From Takakia lepidozioides (lineage: Eukaryota; Streptophyta; Takakiopsida; Takakiales; Takakiaceae), in contig CM060731.1 in NCBI GenBank assembly GCA_030704615.1, positions 42,966,001-43,030,000 on the forward strand: a DNA stretch of 64,000 nt. The letters run 5' to 3'. Shown here piece by piece: positions 39,343 through 49,479 of the stretch. The notes beneath the pieces are model-generated. The model was not told where the DNA came from. It saw only the letters and a program-made list of their open reading frames with translations, and did no database searches. Position 1 is the stretch's first letter. Each line of letters opens with the position of its first letter. Position numbers and translations under genes: made by a program.

Positions 39343-39894
39343 GTGCCTCTTTTTCACTTCATTCTCCTTAAAAAAACAAAGTCTGTGCTTACAAATACTC
39401 CAGCATCAACTTCTCTCTTCATTGGGACTCAACCCTTTGACCCCTCTCCGTTCAGTCAGATCTACAACCTCGTTGGGCCTCAGCATCCAGCTTCAATTGA
39501 AACTCGAAGGCGTCGAGCGAGCCGGGCGGAAGGTCCTACACAAAGCTGGTACACGAGATGCCCAGACGACAATAGGATTCCAACGAGTTGATCTGGTAGT
39601 GCTCCAAACTTTTCATCAGGCGTTCCTCGGCGTCAACTACAAACATGCTCTGCCGTCGAGGTGGGAGGCCTTCAATGAACGTGGAAGAGACAAGAGGTGG
39701 AAGCTCGATCTCATCGTTCGTGGGATCCGAATGGGTACATTTCCAAGTTGTTGTTCAACCCTGCTAGCTGTGCATTGCACAAGAAGGGAAGACGGGTATT
39801 TGACAAGAGAAGAGAAGCAAGGGCGCTTCTGAAAGGCATGAGTAGTAGGGAGGGTCCAGCGAGGAGGAAGATAGAGAGACCTCTTTGGCAATGA
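39343..39894 (+). pseudogene. Possible unidentified coding remnant
   Basis: Two overlapping frames with higher GC than the flanks. One reads QPFDPSPFSQIYNLVGPQHP at 39430-39485, another ends SWDPNGYISKLLFNPASC ... LHKKGRRVFDKRREA ... ERPLWQ* at 39894. The compositional shift and charged C-terminus suggest a former gene or exon with a frameshift between. No family recognised. Confidence 0.25.
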
Positions 39895-40325
39895 ATTGAT
39901 AGGCCATTATGGAGCGGGCTTTGGAGCTGGGGAAACATTCTGCAGTCCTCCGGCCGGCAGCTGCTACTAGAGCGGAGCACTCGAATAGCTAGAATGCGTA
40001 GGGCAGCAGAGCGATGAAGAGGAAGCCATAACGTGATGACAGAAATCACAGTAACTTCTATACCTGAGCAACGTTGCAACTCTCCCACCGCGAGTTCACC
40101 TGCAGTCTCGTGATCTCGACAGCTACCCAAACTTGCTCACAAGTGCGATCCTCGATCAGCAGTCGAGTGGATCTGGAATGCTGATAGATTTGTATGTATT
40201 TACGTCATCACCCCCACGAAAAGCCCGGTAAAGCCCAGAGGTTGGTCAAAGTGGTGGGGCCCACCACCTCACTAAGACCGTAATAAAACCTATGAGGGAC
40301 CTTAAGATTCTAAGATTCCCTACAC
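39895..40325. other. Spacer, nothing recognised
   Basis: Mixed-composition sequence between the unidentified coding remnant and the hAT MITE. No ORF with a recognisable motif. Confidence 0.35.
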
Positions 40326-40333
40326 GTAAGATC

Positions 40334-41058
40334 CAGTGTTGGACCGGTATATGGGGGTGAGGCGGGGTATCAGCACGGGTAAGGGTATCGCGGCAGGGTA
40401 CCAGACCAGGCGGGTATAAGCAACTAACAATACCCCGGGCAGAACATATTGGGGGCAATATAGTGAAATGCTAATACCTGGGCTCCTACCAGACCAGCCT
40501 GGTATCGCAAGGAACGCAACTTTGTCGATACCAGTACTATGTCTACCGCCGTCGCTTCCACCCTAGGTATCAATATGTGGAGCGTTAGAGACGATCTGAA
40601 TGGTGCTTTTGGCGAAAATTTGCTTATTGTCTCATTTATCAGCCTGTAATATGGCTCTTGTAAGGTGACCTCAAATTACCTAAGGTGAGATCCGCTCCTT
40701 GTTATTATGAATTGCGGCACTCAATCGCTGAGGTGAGCGCTTCAGCCCATGAGGTGATCACTTCAACGGCTGAAGTGCTCACCTCAGCGGTATAATTTGG
40801 ACAAATTTTTATTTTTCAGTTTAAAAATATAAATAAATAAATAAATAACATTATTGATACCAGTATTGATATACCCCCAATATAGGATTTGAAATTTGAA
40901 ATACTGATACCATACCATACCAGGCCAAACAAAAACAATATACATACCAGACTGGTACATCAAAAGCTTAATACCTATTTTGATACCATTACCTGCCCTT
41001 CACCGACAATACCATACCCTGGCTGGTATGAAATGTTGATGATACCGGTCCAACACTG
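40334..41058. mobile_element. Non-autonomous hAT-type element (MITE), complete with target duplication
   Basis: Perfect 17-bp terminal inverted repeats CAGTGTTGGACCGGTAT at 40334-40350 and 41042-41058, flanked on both sides by the 8-bp direct repeat GTAAGATC (40326-40333 and 41059-41066). Eight-bp target duplications and CAGNG termini are features of hAT transposons. Length 725 bp, no transposase. Internally it carries a 22-bp inverted repeat (40726-40747 with 40768-40789) around GAGGTGA..ACTTCA motifs. Perfect ends argue for recent movement. Degenerate ends of the same family lie near 12564 and 39030. Confidence 0.93.
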
Positions 41059-41562
41059 GTAAGATCCATGGGGCGGGGACTCCCTTGGCTTAAGGTCGTC
41101 CTCTTTTCTTTTTTAAATTGGTTTTTTTTATTCTAATTCTAGGGATCTGAGCAATCCACCAAGATCTTCAAGAGATCTCAACCATTCAACGCGAGACAAA
41201 ACATTCCTATCTTTAGGTGACATAACCGAGGTTTGGAGGCATTTTGCCTACGTGGCAAAATTTCATTTGTCCCGGACAGGCCTGATTGTCAAACATATAA
41301 GGCCTTTCCCTTGCATGTAACATCAGCCTGGCACCTGAGGAAATGCAAGTCTGTGTCTTCAAGACCATGTCTATGGTCAAGTGAGGAACAAATGCATTGA
41401 TTGTCTTAAGACAATCAAAACACAAGCATATTGAAGCTCGTGAAAATGCAAACACCTACACAAAAATGAAACTTTCCAATTCCTTTGAATATTGTTTTGA
41501 CTCTGTGTAAAAGGCAAATGAGCTGGTGGTTTTATTAATGGGAGCTAAACTTCACATTATTG

Positions 41563-41935
41563 ATTTTTTATTTTTTCATTTTTTGAAGGGAAACACCCAA
41601 GAGCTACCAGTCACAAACCAGGCCCCTTAGAGGAGGAGATGCAACTGTCTATTACGAGATACTCAATCTCTCACGGAGGTCTTCCATGACGAGGATCAGA
41701 AATGCTTGGTCGATTAGCACTGACTCTTAGACAACCCCTTGAGCTATAGTTGCTTTTAAGCTGCTTGTGGCCCCCTCCTTCATTGGTAACCTCGCCACTA
41801 GGCACCGAGCACAAAGCTCAAGGGATACCGCCCAAGGGAAGATCATACCACACCCGAGAAGGTAGCAGGATTTGAACCCAGAATCATCCTAGGTGGCACT
41901 CAGTGCTCTATCCAACTAAGCTAAAAACAGGCGGT
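41563..41935 (-). mobile_element. tRNA-derived SINE
   Basis: Read on the minus strand: A box TAGCTTAGTTGG (41924-41913) and, about 35 nt later, B box GGTTCAAATCC (41878-41868), i.e. an internal RNA polymerase III promoter in tRNA spacing and style. About 280 bp of tRNA-unrelated body follow, ending in an A-rich tail (T-rich on the plus strand, 41563-41587). The 3' half of the tRNA-like part does not fold into a good cloverleaf, so this is a SINE head rather than a working tRNA gene. Target duplications were not resolved. Confidence 0.72.
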
Positions 41936-42250
41936 CGTTTCTTTTTCTGAAAGCAAATGAAAATCCCGAAATGGAATGAAAGAACCGAGAGAAAATAACC
42001 TTGGAATAATAGTCTAAATACTGCATCTACAATTGTAACAATTTATGATGGCATAGGTATACTGCATATTATATCGCGTAGTGGTACAAGCACCTTTGGG
42101 GTATGTGTGAATTGCTTGGTTTATCAGGTTACATTTATACTTATGTGCTTTGTGCTATTGTATACTCCCTGCTTTTCTCAGGGGTGCCTGTAACACTGGC
42201 TGTCTACCTATCCTTGCACTTGAGAGTGAGGTTGAATTGTTAAGCTGCAG

Positions 42251-42703
42251 ATGAATCATAGGGAGAGGGAAACTTCGAACAAACTGTGTTTCAGTAAGAT
42301 GTGTGCTCTTACGGCGGCCTCTGCCAAACGTGGTCAAAAAGGTGTTAGCTTCTTTGTCTGTGAATTCTTGTGTGACAATTGTCAAATTATCAACAAGGGT
42401 TTGCGGTATGAGCACAGTATATGGCTGAAATTGATATGGAAGGGTTGCGTGAGCACGGAGGACCTTTTGTGGGTTGTTTACATGCCCACAGAGGGACCCC
42501 AGGTGCTCACTCAGACGAAGCCTACGAAGACCTATAAGTTGGACTGCGCTAAGTTCCTCACCAATGGTCAGGTGGTCTTACTAGGCGGTTTCAATGCCCG
42601 AGTGGGTAAAGGTCTTCATCAGGATGATACCATTGGGCCTTTTGGTGAGGACAAGCTGAATTCTATCGAATTTTTCAACTTAAGAAATGTTTTTTACTTT
42701 TAA
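42251..42703 (+). pseudogene. LINE (non-LTR) AP-endonuclease fragment
   Basis: The frame contains LLWVVYMPTEG and, about 60 residues later, VVLLGGFNARVGKG, matching the end of the APE-type endonuclease domain of LINE ORF2 (VYxP ... GDFNARxG). The first Asp of GDFN is Gly here, so the fragment would be inactive. Reverse transcriptase is absent; the fragment ends at about 42703 and is followed by AT-rich sequence and the TTAA-flanked MITE. Confidence 0.7.
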
Positions 42704-42784
42704 ATATACTAAAGTGTTTTTCATGGTGATTTACACCCAAGGTAAAATTTTCATAAATTTGATATGATTTTTTGAAGACATTAA

Positions 42785-43606
42785 CCCTTAAGTTCCCAAG
42801 CGACCTGAAACGGGTCACTTTGAATTTGCAGTTCGACCTAATTTTTGCAGATCTAATCTGATGGGGCCCACTCCTGAAGCTTTAGTGACAAGGGATTTGT
42901 CTCGAGTATGATGCAAAAAACAAAATTAAAAAAAAACAAAAGCTACAACATACAAAAAATATCTTAGATCTCTCATTTCCGTTTTGGGGCCTGAAAAGGG
43001 CTTGTTGACCGCTGATGTGGCAGGTAACAAGCCCAAAACAGATTGCACTCCAAAGGCCATTTTTGGCAGAAAATTAGCAATTTTGGAAAAAGCGCTTCAC
43101 CTTGTTAGTGTGTGAGCATTACATACACACATCCACCATTGGCTTTTAAAAATTTTGTAGAAAAAAAAGTACTTCAGTTGGGGGCACATTTTCTCTTGTC
43201 AATTTTGAGATTTCAACCCCCATGTAATTGCATGCATAGCAACCATAGGTGAAAAAATCAGTTGGACCTGCATTTAGTGGGGTCATAGCCACTCCACTAT
43301 TGATTTGGAAATGGTGGGTCTTGGGGCAAGCAAAATTGGATAAAGCTAGGTTTTGATTTGGTCAAACCAATTTCTTTCTCACTTTTTTCTTTGGGACCTG
43401 ATATTTGAGGTCTGGGGGGCCAACGCTATAATCTCACAATTTGCAGGGTGGACTTGGCTCATTTTTTGGTATGTCATGCATAACTGAGCCCATTGCTATA
43501 AAGTTGGAATCTCCGGATAATTTTTGGAAGGTTTCTAGGGGCAATTTACTGCAGCTGGGTACCCAAAATTGGTAAAAAGTCAAAAAAGGGCTTGGGAACT
43601 TAAGGG
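42785..43606. mobile_element. piggyBac-like MITE flanked by TTAA
   Basis: Perfect 17-bp terminal inverted repeats CCCTTAAGTTCCCAAGC at 42785-42801 and 43590-43606, with TTAA immediately outside on both sides (42781-42784 and 43607-43610). A TTAA target and CCC/GGG termini are the signature of piggyBac elements. Length 822 bp, no ORF of a transposase. The superfamily assignment rests on ends and target only. Confidence 0.8.
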
Positions 43607-43784
43607 TTAAGCTTAAGAAAACCACAATATTTCACTTTTAATGAGACAATTCTAAAATATTCAAGATTTATAGTAAACATATAGGTTCATCTATGAAAAA
43701 TATTAAAAATTAATTTTCTGAAATTCAAGAGCTACAGATCGAAGTTTGACATTGAGAATTGCGTGGTCCTTTAGGGGTTAATAT

Positions 43785-44653
43785 GTAGAGCAGTTTCATT
43801 CGGGCCCTGATTCTAGAATGGTCCAGGAATTGGAGTGGGGCGCTTACATAGGAAGGGCATGTGTATTAAGGAATGAGACGAGGGGGTCCAAAAAAAGAAG
43901 GGAGGAATTAGCCAAATTTAGAATAAAGAGTCATGTAGGGTTCACATGTGTCCAGGGCCTTCTAGAAGGTTCCCTTGGTCGGCAGGCTTCTAAAAGGGTC
44001 CCAGGGAAGGGGCCCCTGCCCTCTTACTACCTACTAATTTACTACCTACTAAATTAACAAACAGTGGGCTTTGCAAAGGCAGGGGCCCCAAAAAAAAGCA
44101 ACAAACATGAATGAATCAATCAATAGAAACCACAATATGTAATTATAAACTGTCTGGAAAAACTGCAGAGACATCATGGTGTTTACTGAAAATATACTTC
44201 AAATGATATACTTTATTTCACCATGACAATATACTCCAAAAAAGCATGACAACATAACAGTTCTTCCAGACAGTTTATAACTACATATTGTGGTTTGTAT
44301 TAATTAATTGATTCATGTTTGCTGTTTTTTTTTGGGGCCCTGCCTTTGTAGAGCCCACTATTTATTAATTCAGTAGGTAGTAAGAGGGGGGGCCTCCCTT
44401 ATATACCCTCTCAGGGCGGTGGACCCTCTAGAAGCCCGCCGACCCCGGGACTCTTCTAGAAGGCCATGGACACATGTCAACCCTACAAGACTCCCTATTC
44501 TAAATTTGGCTAATTCCTCCCTTCTTTTTTTGTACCCCCTCATATCATTCCTTAATACACGTGCCCTTCCTACATAAGCGCCCCACTCTAATTCATGGGC
44601 CACAGTAATTCCTGGACCACTCTAGAATCAGGGCCCGAATGAAACTGCTCTAC
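43785..44653. mobile_element. Foldback element with ~400-bp terminal inverted repeats
   Basis: Almost the entire 869 bp is one large inverted repeat: the left arm (about 43785-44190) reads GTAGAGCAGTTTCATTCGGG ... and returns in reverse complement at about 44250-44653. The arms are diverged by scattered substitutions. Mirror-image ORFs on the two strands (43818-44057 + and 44603-44370 -) both start MV.ELEWGAY or similar and are by-products of the symmetry. Target duplication is unclear; TTAA lies close to both ends (43778-43781 and 44658-44661). A transcript could form a long hairpin. Confidence 0.85.
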
Positions 44654-45646
44654 GTATTTAACTCGCTTCCGGTACTGGTGTATTTATTACAGAAATAATA
44701 CCTGCCAACCTTCATCGCTATAGATTGGAAAACATAGTGCAACTGTTACTACCTACCAGCACGTCCGAATGGAAATGTGCTCCAATGTGGTGGTGAAGAC
44801 CCCTATGTTATACTTCACAGAGAAAACACCCCACTACCCCAGACCTCCATAGTTAGTAAAGCTCTCAAAGATATGCAGCATGATAACCCGAATAGAAACT
44901 GCTTCTCCGAGCATTATCGACCTCCAAAATTGTCACACCTGCAATGCACAGGACCCACCCAATTCATGCCCTCTTACTCTTCAAAATGTCCTAGCACATT
45001 CTTCGACACTACTGCACCTCACATAAACTTGCCAACCTCTATAAATACCCCCTGCAAGGAATTCTTGCAATACACATAGAGAACAATTTATGCATACTGC
45101 CTCTCATATATACCTTTCTGAACTTGGCCTGCACCTGCGACACCAACATAGGAACCCTCCTAGTACGACCTAGAAATACAGCGCTTAACACCCGCTTCAA
45201 TATCTCGTTTTAGCTTGAAACTATGCCTCAACCCCCAGCAGCTCAACCCCTGCAGCAGTCATACCCCACTTGAGTGATATATTGCTACCACCAAAAAGAT
45301 GTTGTCACCCGAAAGCAGCACCACCCACTATACAAACTACTACTGAATGCTATAATCATATCAGATTAAATCACCCCATAAGTTGCCACTGCCAGCTATA
45401 TCCACCACGTACTGCTTCAAGCATGTATACACTGTTAATGTAATATCACACCAGTATTGTCGGAAAAATAGCCAAAGACTACACATGCCGTAGCCCACCA
45501 CCGCAAGCTCTACTACAACGTGATCTGCCTAACGTGGCAACGTTTAATATGTCCTAGTCCATAGTGAGATCAAGACGTCGAGAGTTGAGACGCGATAACG
45601 TCGAGGGACTCCATAGCTGATTGTGATCAGGGGTTTTCGAAGAGGA
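44654..45646. other. Spacer, no gene recognised
   Basis: C- and A-rich on the plus strand with one 100-codon ORF (44777-45079) lacking motifs. It flanks the 3' end of the Crypton-like relic. Confidence 0.4.
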
Positions 45647-47743
45647 CTAATACATAAGATTTGTCGCAGATAGATGATGGATGAAGTCAGTGAATAATGC
45701 AGACAGTGAACTGGGTTGTAGATTTGAAGGTAGTAAATATGCATCATGAGATGACGAAATGTCATCTTTGAACCCGCACCATCTACTGGTTGTTGAAGCT
45801 TTATTCTGATTTACACTGTAAATGTTGTAGTACATGAAAATCAGAGGCAAGAACTTATGAGATTCCAGGCTAGTTTGTACATACGCAGATATGAGATATG
45901 AGAAATTATTGTGCACAGTAATCCGTGACAATTTCTGTGATAGTACTTGATGCCACCATTTTTTTTTGCTGGTACCAAGAGCTTGTATATTAGCCGACAT
46001 TTGAGAGTTATCCATCACGTTAATGTTGAAGACGTTTGTAATTCCTCCAGTGAATTGCAGGAAAGAAGATGAACCTCCATTTATAAACCCCACGTTATCA
46101 ATATCAGCTTCTGTACTCATAGGCAATGGAGCAAAATTTACTTGGACACGACCTTGCAAAGTATAAGGCATGGTCCTATACAGCTTGTCATAGTCGACAT
46201 TATGCCAATCAAAATCATTCCACCACCTATAGTACTCGTCAAGCGACTCCTGGATCATAAGGTTCACGGCCCATCGCTTGAGCAGCACGGTGCTTGATGG
46301 TGGCACTCTTGTCGTAACGAGATAGAGTCTTTGTATTTATGTGCCCCGTTATTGTCGTCATCACGCTCTCTCGCACTTGTGCGGCCATCATTCTGGTAAT
46401 GGAAGTTACACGGCCAGACTTATTAGTGATGTCTTTGGTAATACCTATAGCCAATGCCATTTCGTTCATCCAGCCACGTATTATACTTTCTCCTACATTG
46501 ATACCTTTTTTGAACCATTACGAGGATTGTTGATCGGGACAGAAACAAATGCTCATCCTCAGAGTCTGTGGGTATGTGATCAGCAAGGGCTCTCCATGTC
46601 AACAGAACATTGGCGTCATAGGAATAAACAGCAGGTCGAAAGTGCTCGTCCTGGAACCTGTTCATGGAAACTTTATAATTCTTGCTCGTTCGTTCATCAT
46701 ACCTACCAAAAGTTAATACATACTATAGGTCAGGGTGCAAATAAGAAGTGGAAAAGACCTCAATCAGTGATAAATATATACTGTCTCTATTCATGATAGT
46801 TGAGATATGCATCATACTTACTTGAGATAAGTCTGGCCTTTACCATCAGTTCCCAGTGTGAAATTGCTAAGAATGAGCCTATACAACTCCATGTTCCCGC
46901 GGATCAGAAACACAACGAAACATAAATAAGCAAATCTTTTGTGGACACCGTGAGGATGAATAGGTTGATGTAGCATATGATCCAGAATTCTCTTTTCTTC
47001 CACGTAAGTGAGGGCATCTACTTTTCTCCGGGCCTTATTCACACTAGCATTGCGACTATGTTGCATCGCTACGTGGACTGCCTTGTTTGCACCAAGGAAA
47101 AATGGATGATGGTGGATATCAAACTGTAGTTCTTGGACCCTGGTAGTGTTGACTCGAGCTTAGCTCGTATTAATAATCTGTTGAAGCTCATATAAAGATT
47201 CATGATACTATCTGTAGGATATCTCTCTCCGTTGTCTTTGCATAGCATTAAGAAAAATTTGCTCAACATTTGGCCAAAAGCGGAATAGCTTCAAGCTGTT
47301 GAGAAGTGTCCATGTTTTGGTGCTTTCTCCAAGCATTGAACCGATTAATGCACCAGTTCTCATTCCGAGCACTCGGAGTACAAGAATTCTTCGCTACACA
47401 GTCCCACTTAGCTTGGTTTAAAGGTATGAAGACACCAGGGTTGGACTGAACAAGAACTACCACATCATCAGATGCAGGAAGCGATGGCAAATTAAGAATA
47501 TCGGTGTCAAGACCAGTGACAGATGGAGACACTCTTCCTCTAGAAATCGAAACCCTAGGTTTCTTTCTCTTGTTGCCCACTATCAATATTGCTCTCACAA
47601 CCATCAATATTGAGATCGAAGGAAGGTTGACATGCAGGAAGTAGATCAACGCAGTTAGATTGCATAGCAGGATCAGATATGGGACCCTGCATCATGACAA
47701 CATAACATTGTTGATGAGCTTGTTTGGAGGAAAATTTCATCAC
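45647..47743 (-). pseudogene. Crypton-like (DUF3504-type) tyrosine recombinase, decayed
   Basis: Minus strand, split over several frames. In order: a Ser/Thr-rich leader; WCINRFNAWRKHQN (N-terminal SAM-like binding domain, about 47350); FFLMLCKDNGERYPTDSIMNLY (about 47250-47185); FDIHHHPFFLG, NKARRKVDALT, and LCFVVFLIRGNMELYRL (the arginine box, about 46920); YDERTSKNYK (about 46690); then TNKSGRVTSITR and TTITGHINTKTLSRYDKS (46469-46330), matching the H-x-x-R, H and catalytic Tyr positions of tyrosine recombinases of the Crypton/ZMYM-DUF3504 group. A further frame (46306-45647) follows with no known domain. Frameshifts and stops make it non-functional; H-x-x-R begins with Lys here. Cryptons move by recombination rather than DDE chemistry (family knowledge). 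Confidence 0.7.
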
Positions 47744-47846
47744 TGCAATCAGAACCTACCAAATTTAGCTACACGATATCATGCAAGGCGAACGAAAACA
47801 AAAGGCTTAATGCGTCCAGAAACCTCGGTTATGTCAAGTAGACGAG

Positions 47847-47885
47847 GAGGCTAGACCGGCTACGAGGTGTAGCCGGTCTAGCCTC
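47847..47885. terminator. Perfect 17-bp stem, 5-nt loop hairpin
   Basis: GAGGCTAGACCGGCTAC (47847-47863), loop GAGGT, and the exact reverse complement (47869-47885). GC-rich and perfectly paired. It lies just upstream of the Crypton-like relic's start and just before the 48-kb repeat block. Type 'terminator' is nominal; a transposon end or other structure is as likely. Confidence 0.6.
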
Positions 47886-48104
47886 CCCGGTACCTAGTCC
47901 GTAGGGAAAGTCGCCCCGCCCCGCCTGGCCCACATTGGTGCTCAAGCCCTACTGCCTACAACTCCCCTCACACTGCGATAAGCCCTCCGATGGGGAGACC
48001 TACCCAATGTACATCATCCTATAATCTATGTGTCAAGTTGTAGCCCTAGTGGTAATGGGCACATACCACCTCGGAAGTGGTTGTGGGGTTCAACCTACCG
48101 TTTG

Positions 48105-49445
48105 GAAGGTGTCCAGTGTCCACCTTCCTACTGGAAGGTAATAGCCCATGGGCGTCAAGAGACACCATAGTTTACACTTTCTTGGGGGCGTTGAGATGTC
48201 CCAAACCGCAAGGCCCCAGCCCTGGTGCTTGGTACCGTTGGAAAGCCCTCGATGAGGAGGGGTGCACCGGCTTGGTCTCCTGATTTTTGGACCTACGGTG
48301 TGAGAGATGTGGAATTTCAAGTACTTTGGGATCGATGGAAATTCCTGAAAAATAGCAAAGTGGGCTAAGTAATTTCTGGGACAATGATTGGATCGAGATT
48401 TATGGAATTATAAACAATTTTGGTCGCTGAAAATTCGTGAAGAATAGCAAAGTAGGCTTTCCATGGGCCTCGACATGGTTTTTTCTGTCGAATTTCAAGT
48501 ACTTTTGGTCGCTGGAAATTCGTGAAAAATAGAAAAGTGGGCTTTCCTGGGACAATGATTGGAATATATTGCTACTTAATAAATTCATGGAAAACAATAA
48601 ATTGGTTTTTTCTCTGGAATTTCATGTACTTTTGGTCGCTGGAAATTCGTGAAAAATAGCAAAGCGGGCTTTCCTGGGACAATGATTGGATATATGGCTA
48701 CTCAATAAATTCATGGAAAAAAATAAATTGGGCCTTGACATGGGAGACGTACTTAGATAGATATGATATGGGACTTCGGCTTAGATGACACTGGACACTT
48801 GGGCCTCTACTTGGGAGATGCACTTGGATACATGAATGTTAGAAGATTGCACTTTGGGCTTAGATCGACATAGGAGACGCACTTGGATACATATGAAATT
48901 GAACTTGGTCTTAGATTTCAATTGTTCACACATTGGCCAACGGCATAGGCTACACTAGAGGTCGCACTTGGGCCTCGACATAGAAGACGCACAGGGATAC
49001 ATAGGAAATTGTATTTGGTCTTATATTTCAAGTCTTCACACATGGGCCAAAGGTACAGGCTATCCTAGAGGTTGCATCTAGGCCTCGATATAGGAGACTC
49101 ACTGGGATACATAGAAGATCTTACACTTGGACTTAGATGACACTAGACACTTGGGCCACAAGCTACCCTAGAGGTCGCATTTGGGCCTCGATATAGGAGA
49201 TGCACTTGGATACATAGGGGATGCACTTGCACTTAGATGACATTGAACACTTGGGCCAACGGCATAGGCTACCCTAATATATATCAATATACGATATGAA
49301 TCAAGACATTTGTTTTGTTTTATTTTGTAGCGTCGTTGAGATGTCCCAAACAGCGGGGCCCCAGCCCGAGTGCTTGGTGCCGTTGGAAAGCCCTCGATGA
49401 GGAGGGGTGCACCGGCTTGGTCTTATGATTTTTGGACCAACGACA
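48105..49445. repeat. Composite repeat block: direct repeats flanking two tandem arrays
   Basis: A ~110-bp direct repeat (GTTGAGATGTCCCAAAC ... GGTGCACCGGCTTGGTCT) occurs at about 48190-48298 and 49332-49440. Between the copies lie an array of ~85-135-bp units containing GGTCGCTGGAAATTCGTG (about 48422, 48506, 48637) and an array of ~120-bp units containing GGAGA.GCACTTGGATACAT (about 48745-49270, roughly five units). The segment just before the first direct repeat (48110-48190, GTGTCCACCTTCCTA...) recurs near 57080-57160. This may be a short LTR-like element with internal tandem repeats, or nested satellites. Confidence 0.7.
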
Positions 49446-49479
49446 TGTTGATGGTTCTGGTCGCAAGGCCTACATCACC

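Noticed and set aside
41868-41935. Functional tRNA gene
   Set aside because: A and B boxes are good but the arms do not form a convincing cloverleaf and a SINE-like body with A-rich tail follows.
43818-44603. Two homologous protein genes on opposite strands
   Set aside because: They are mirror images created by the long inverted repeat of the foldback element.
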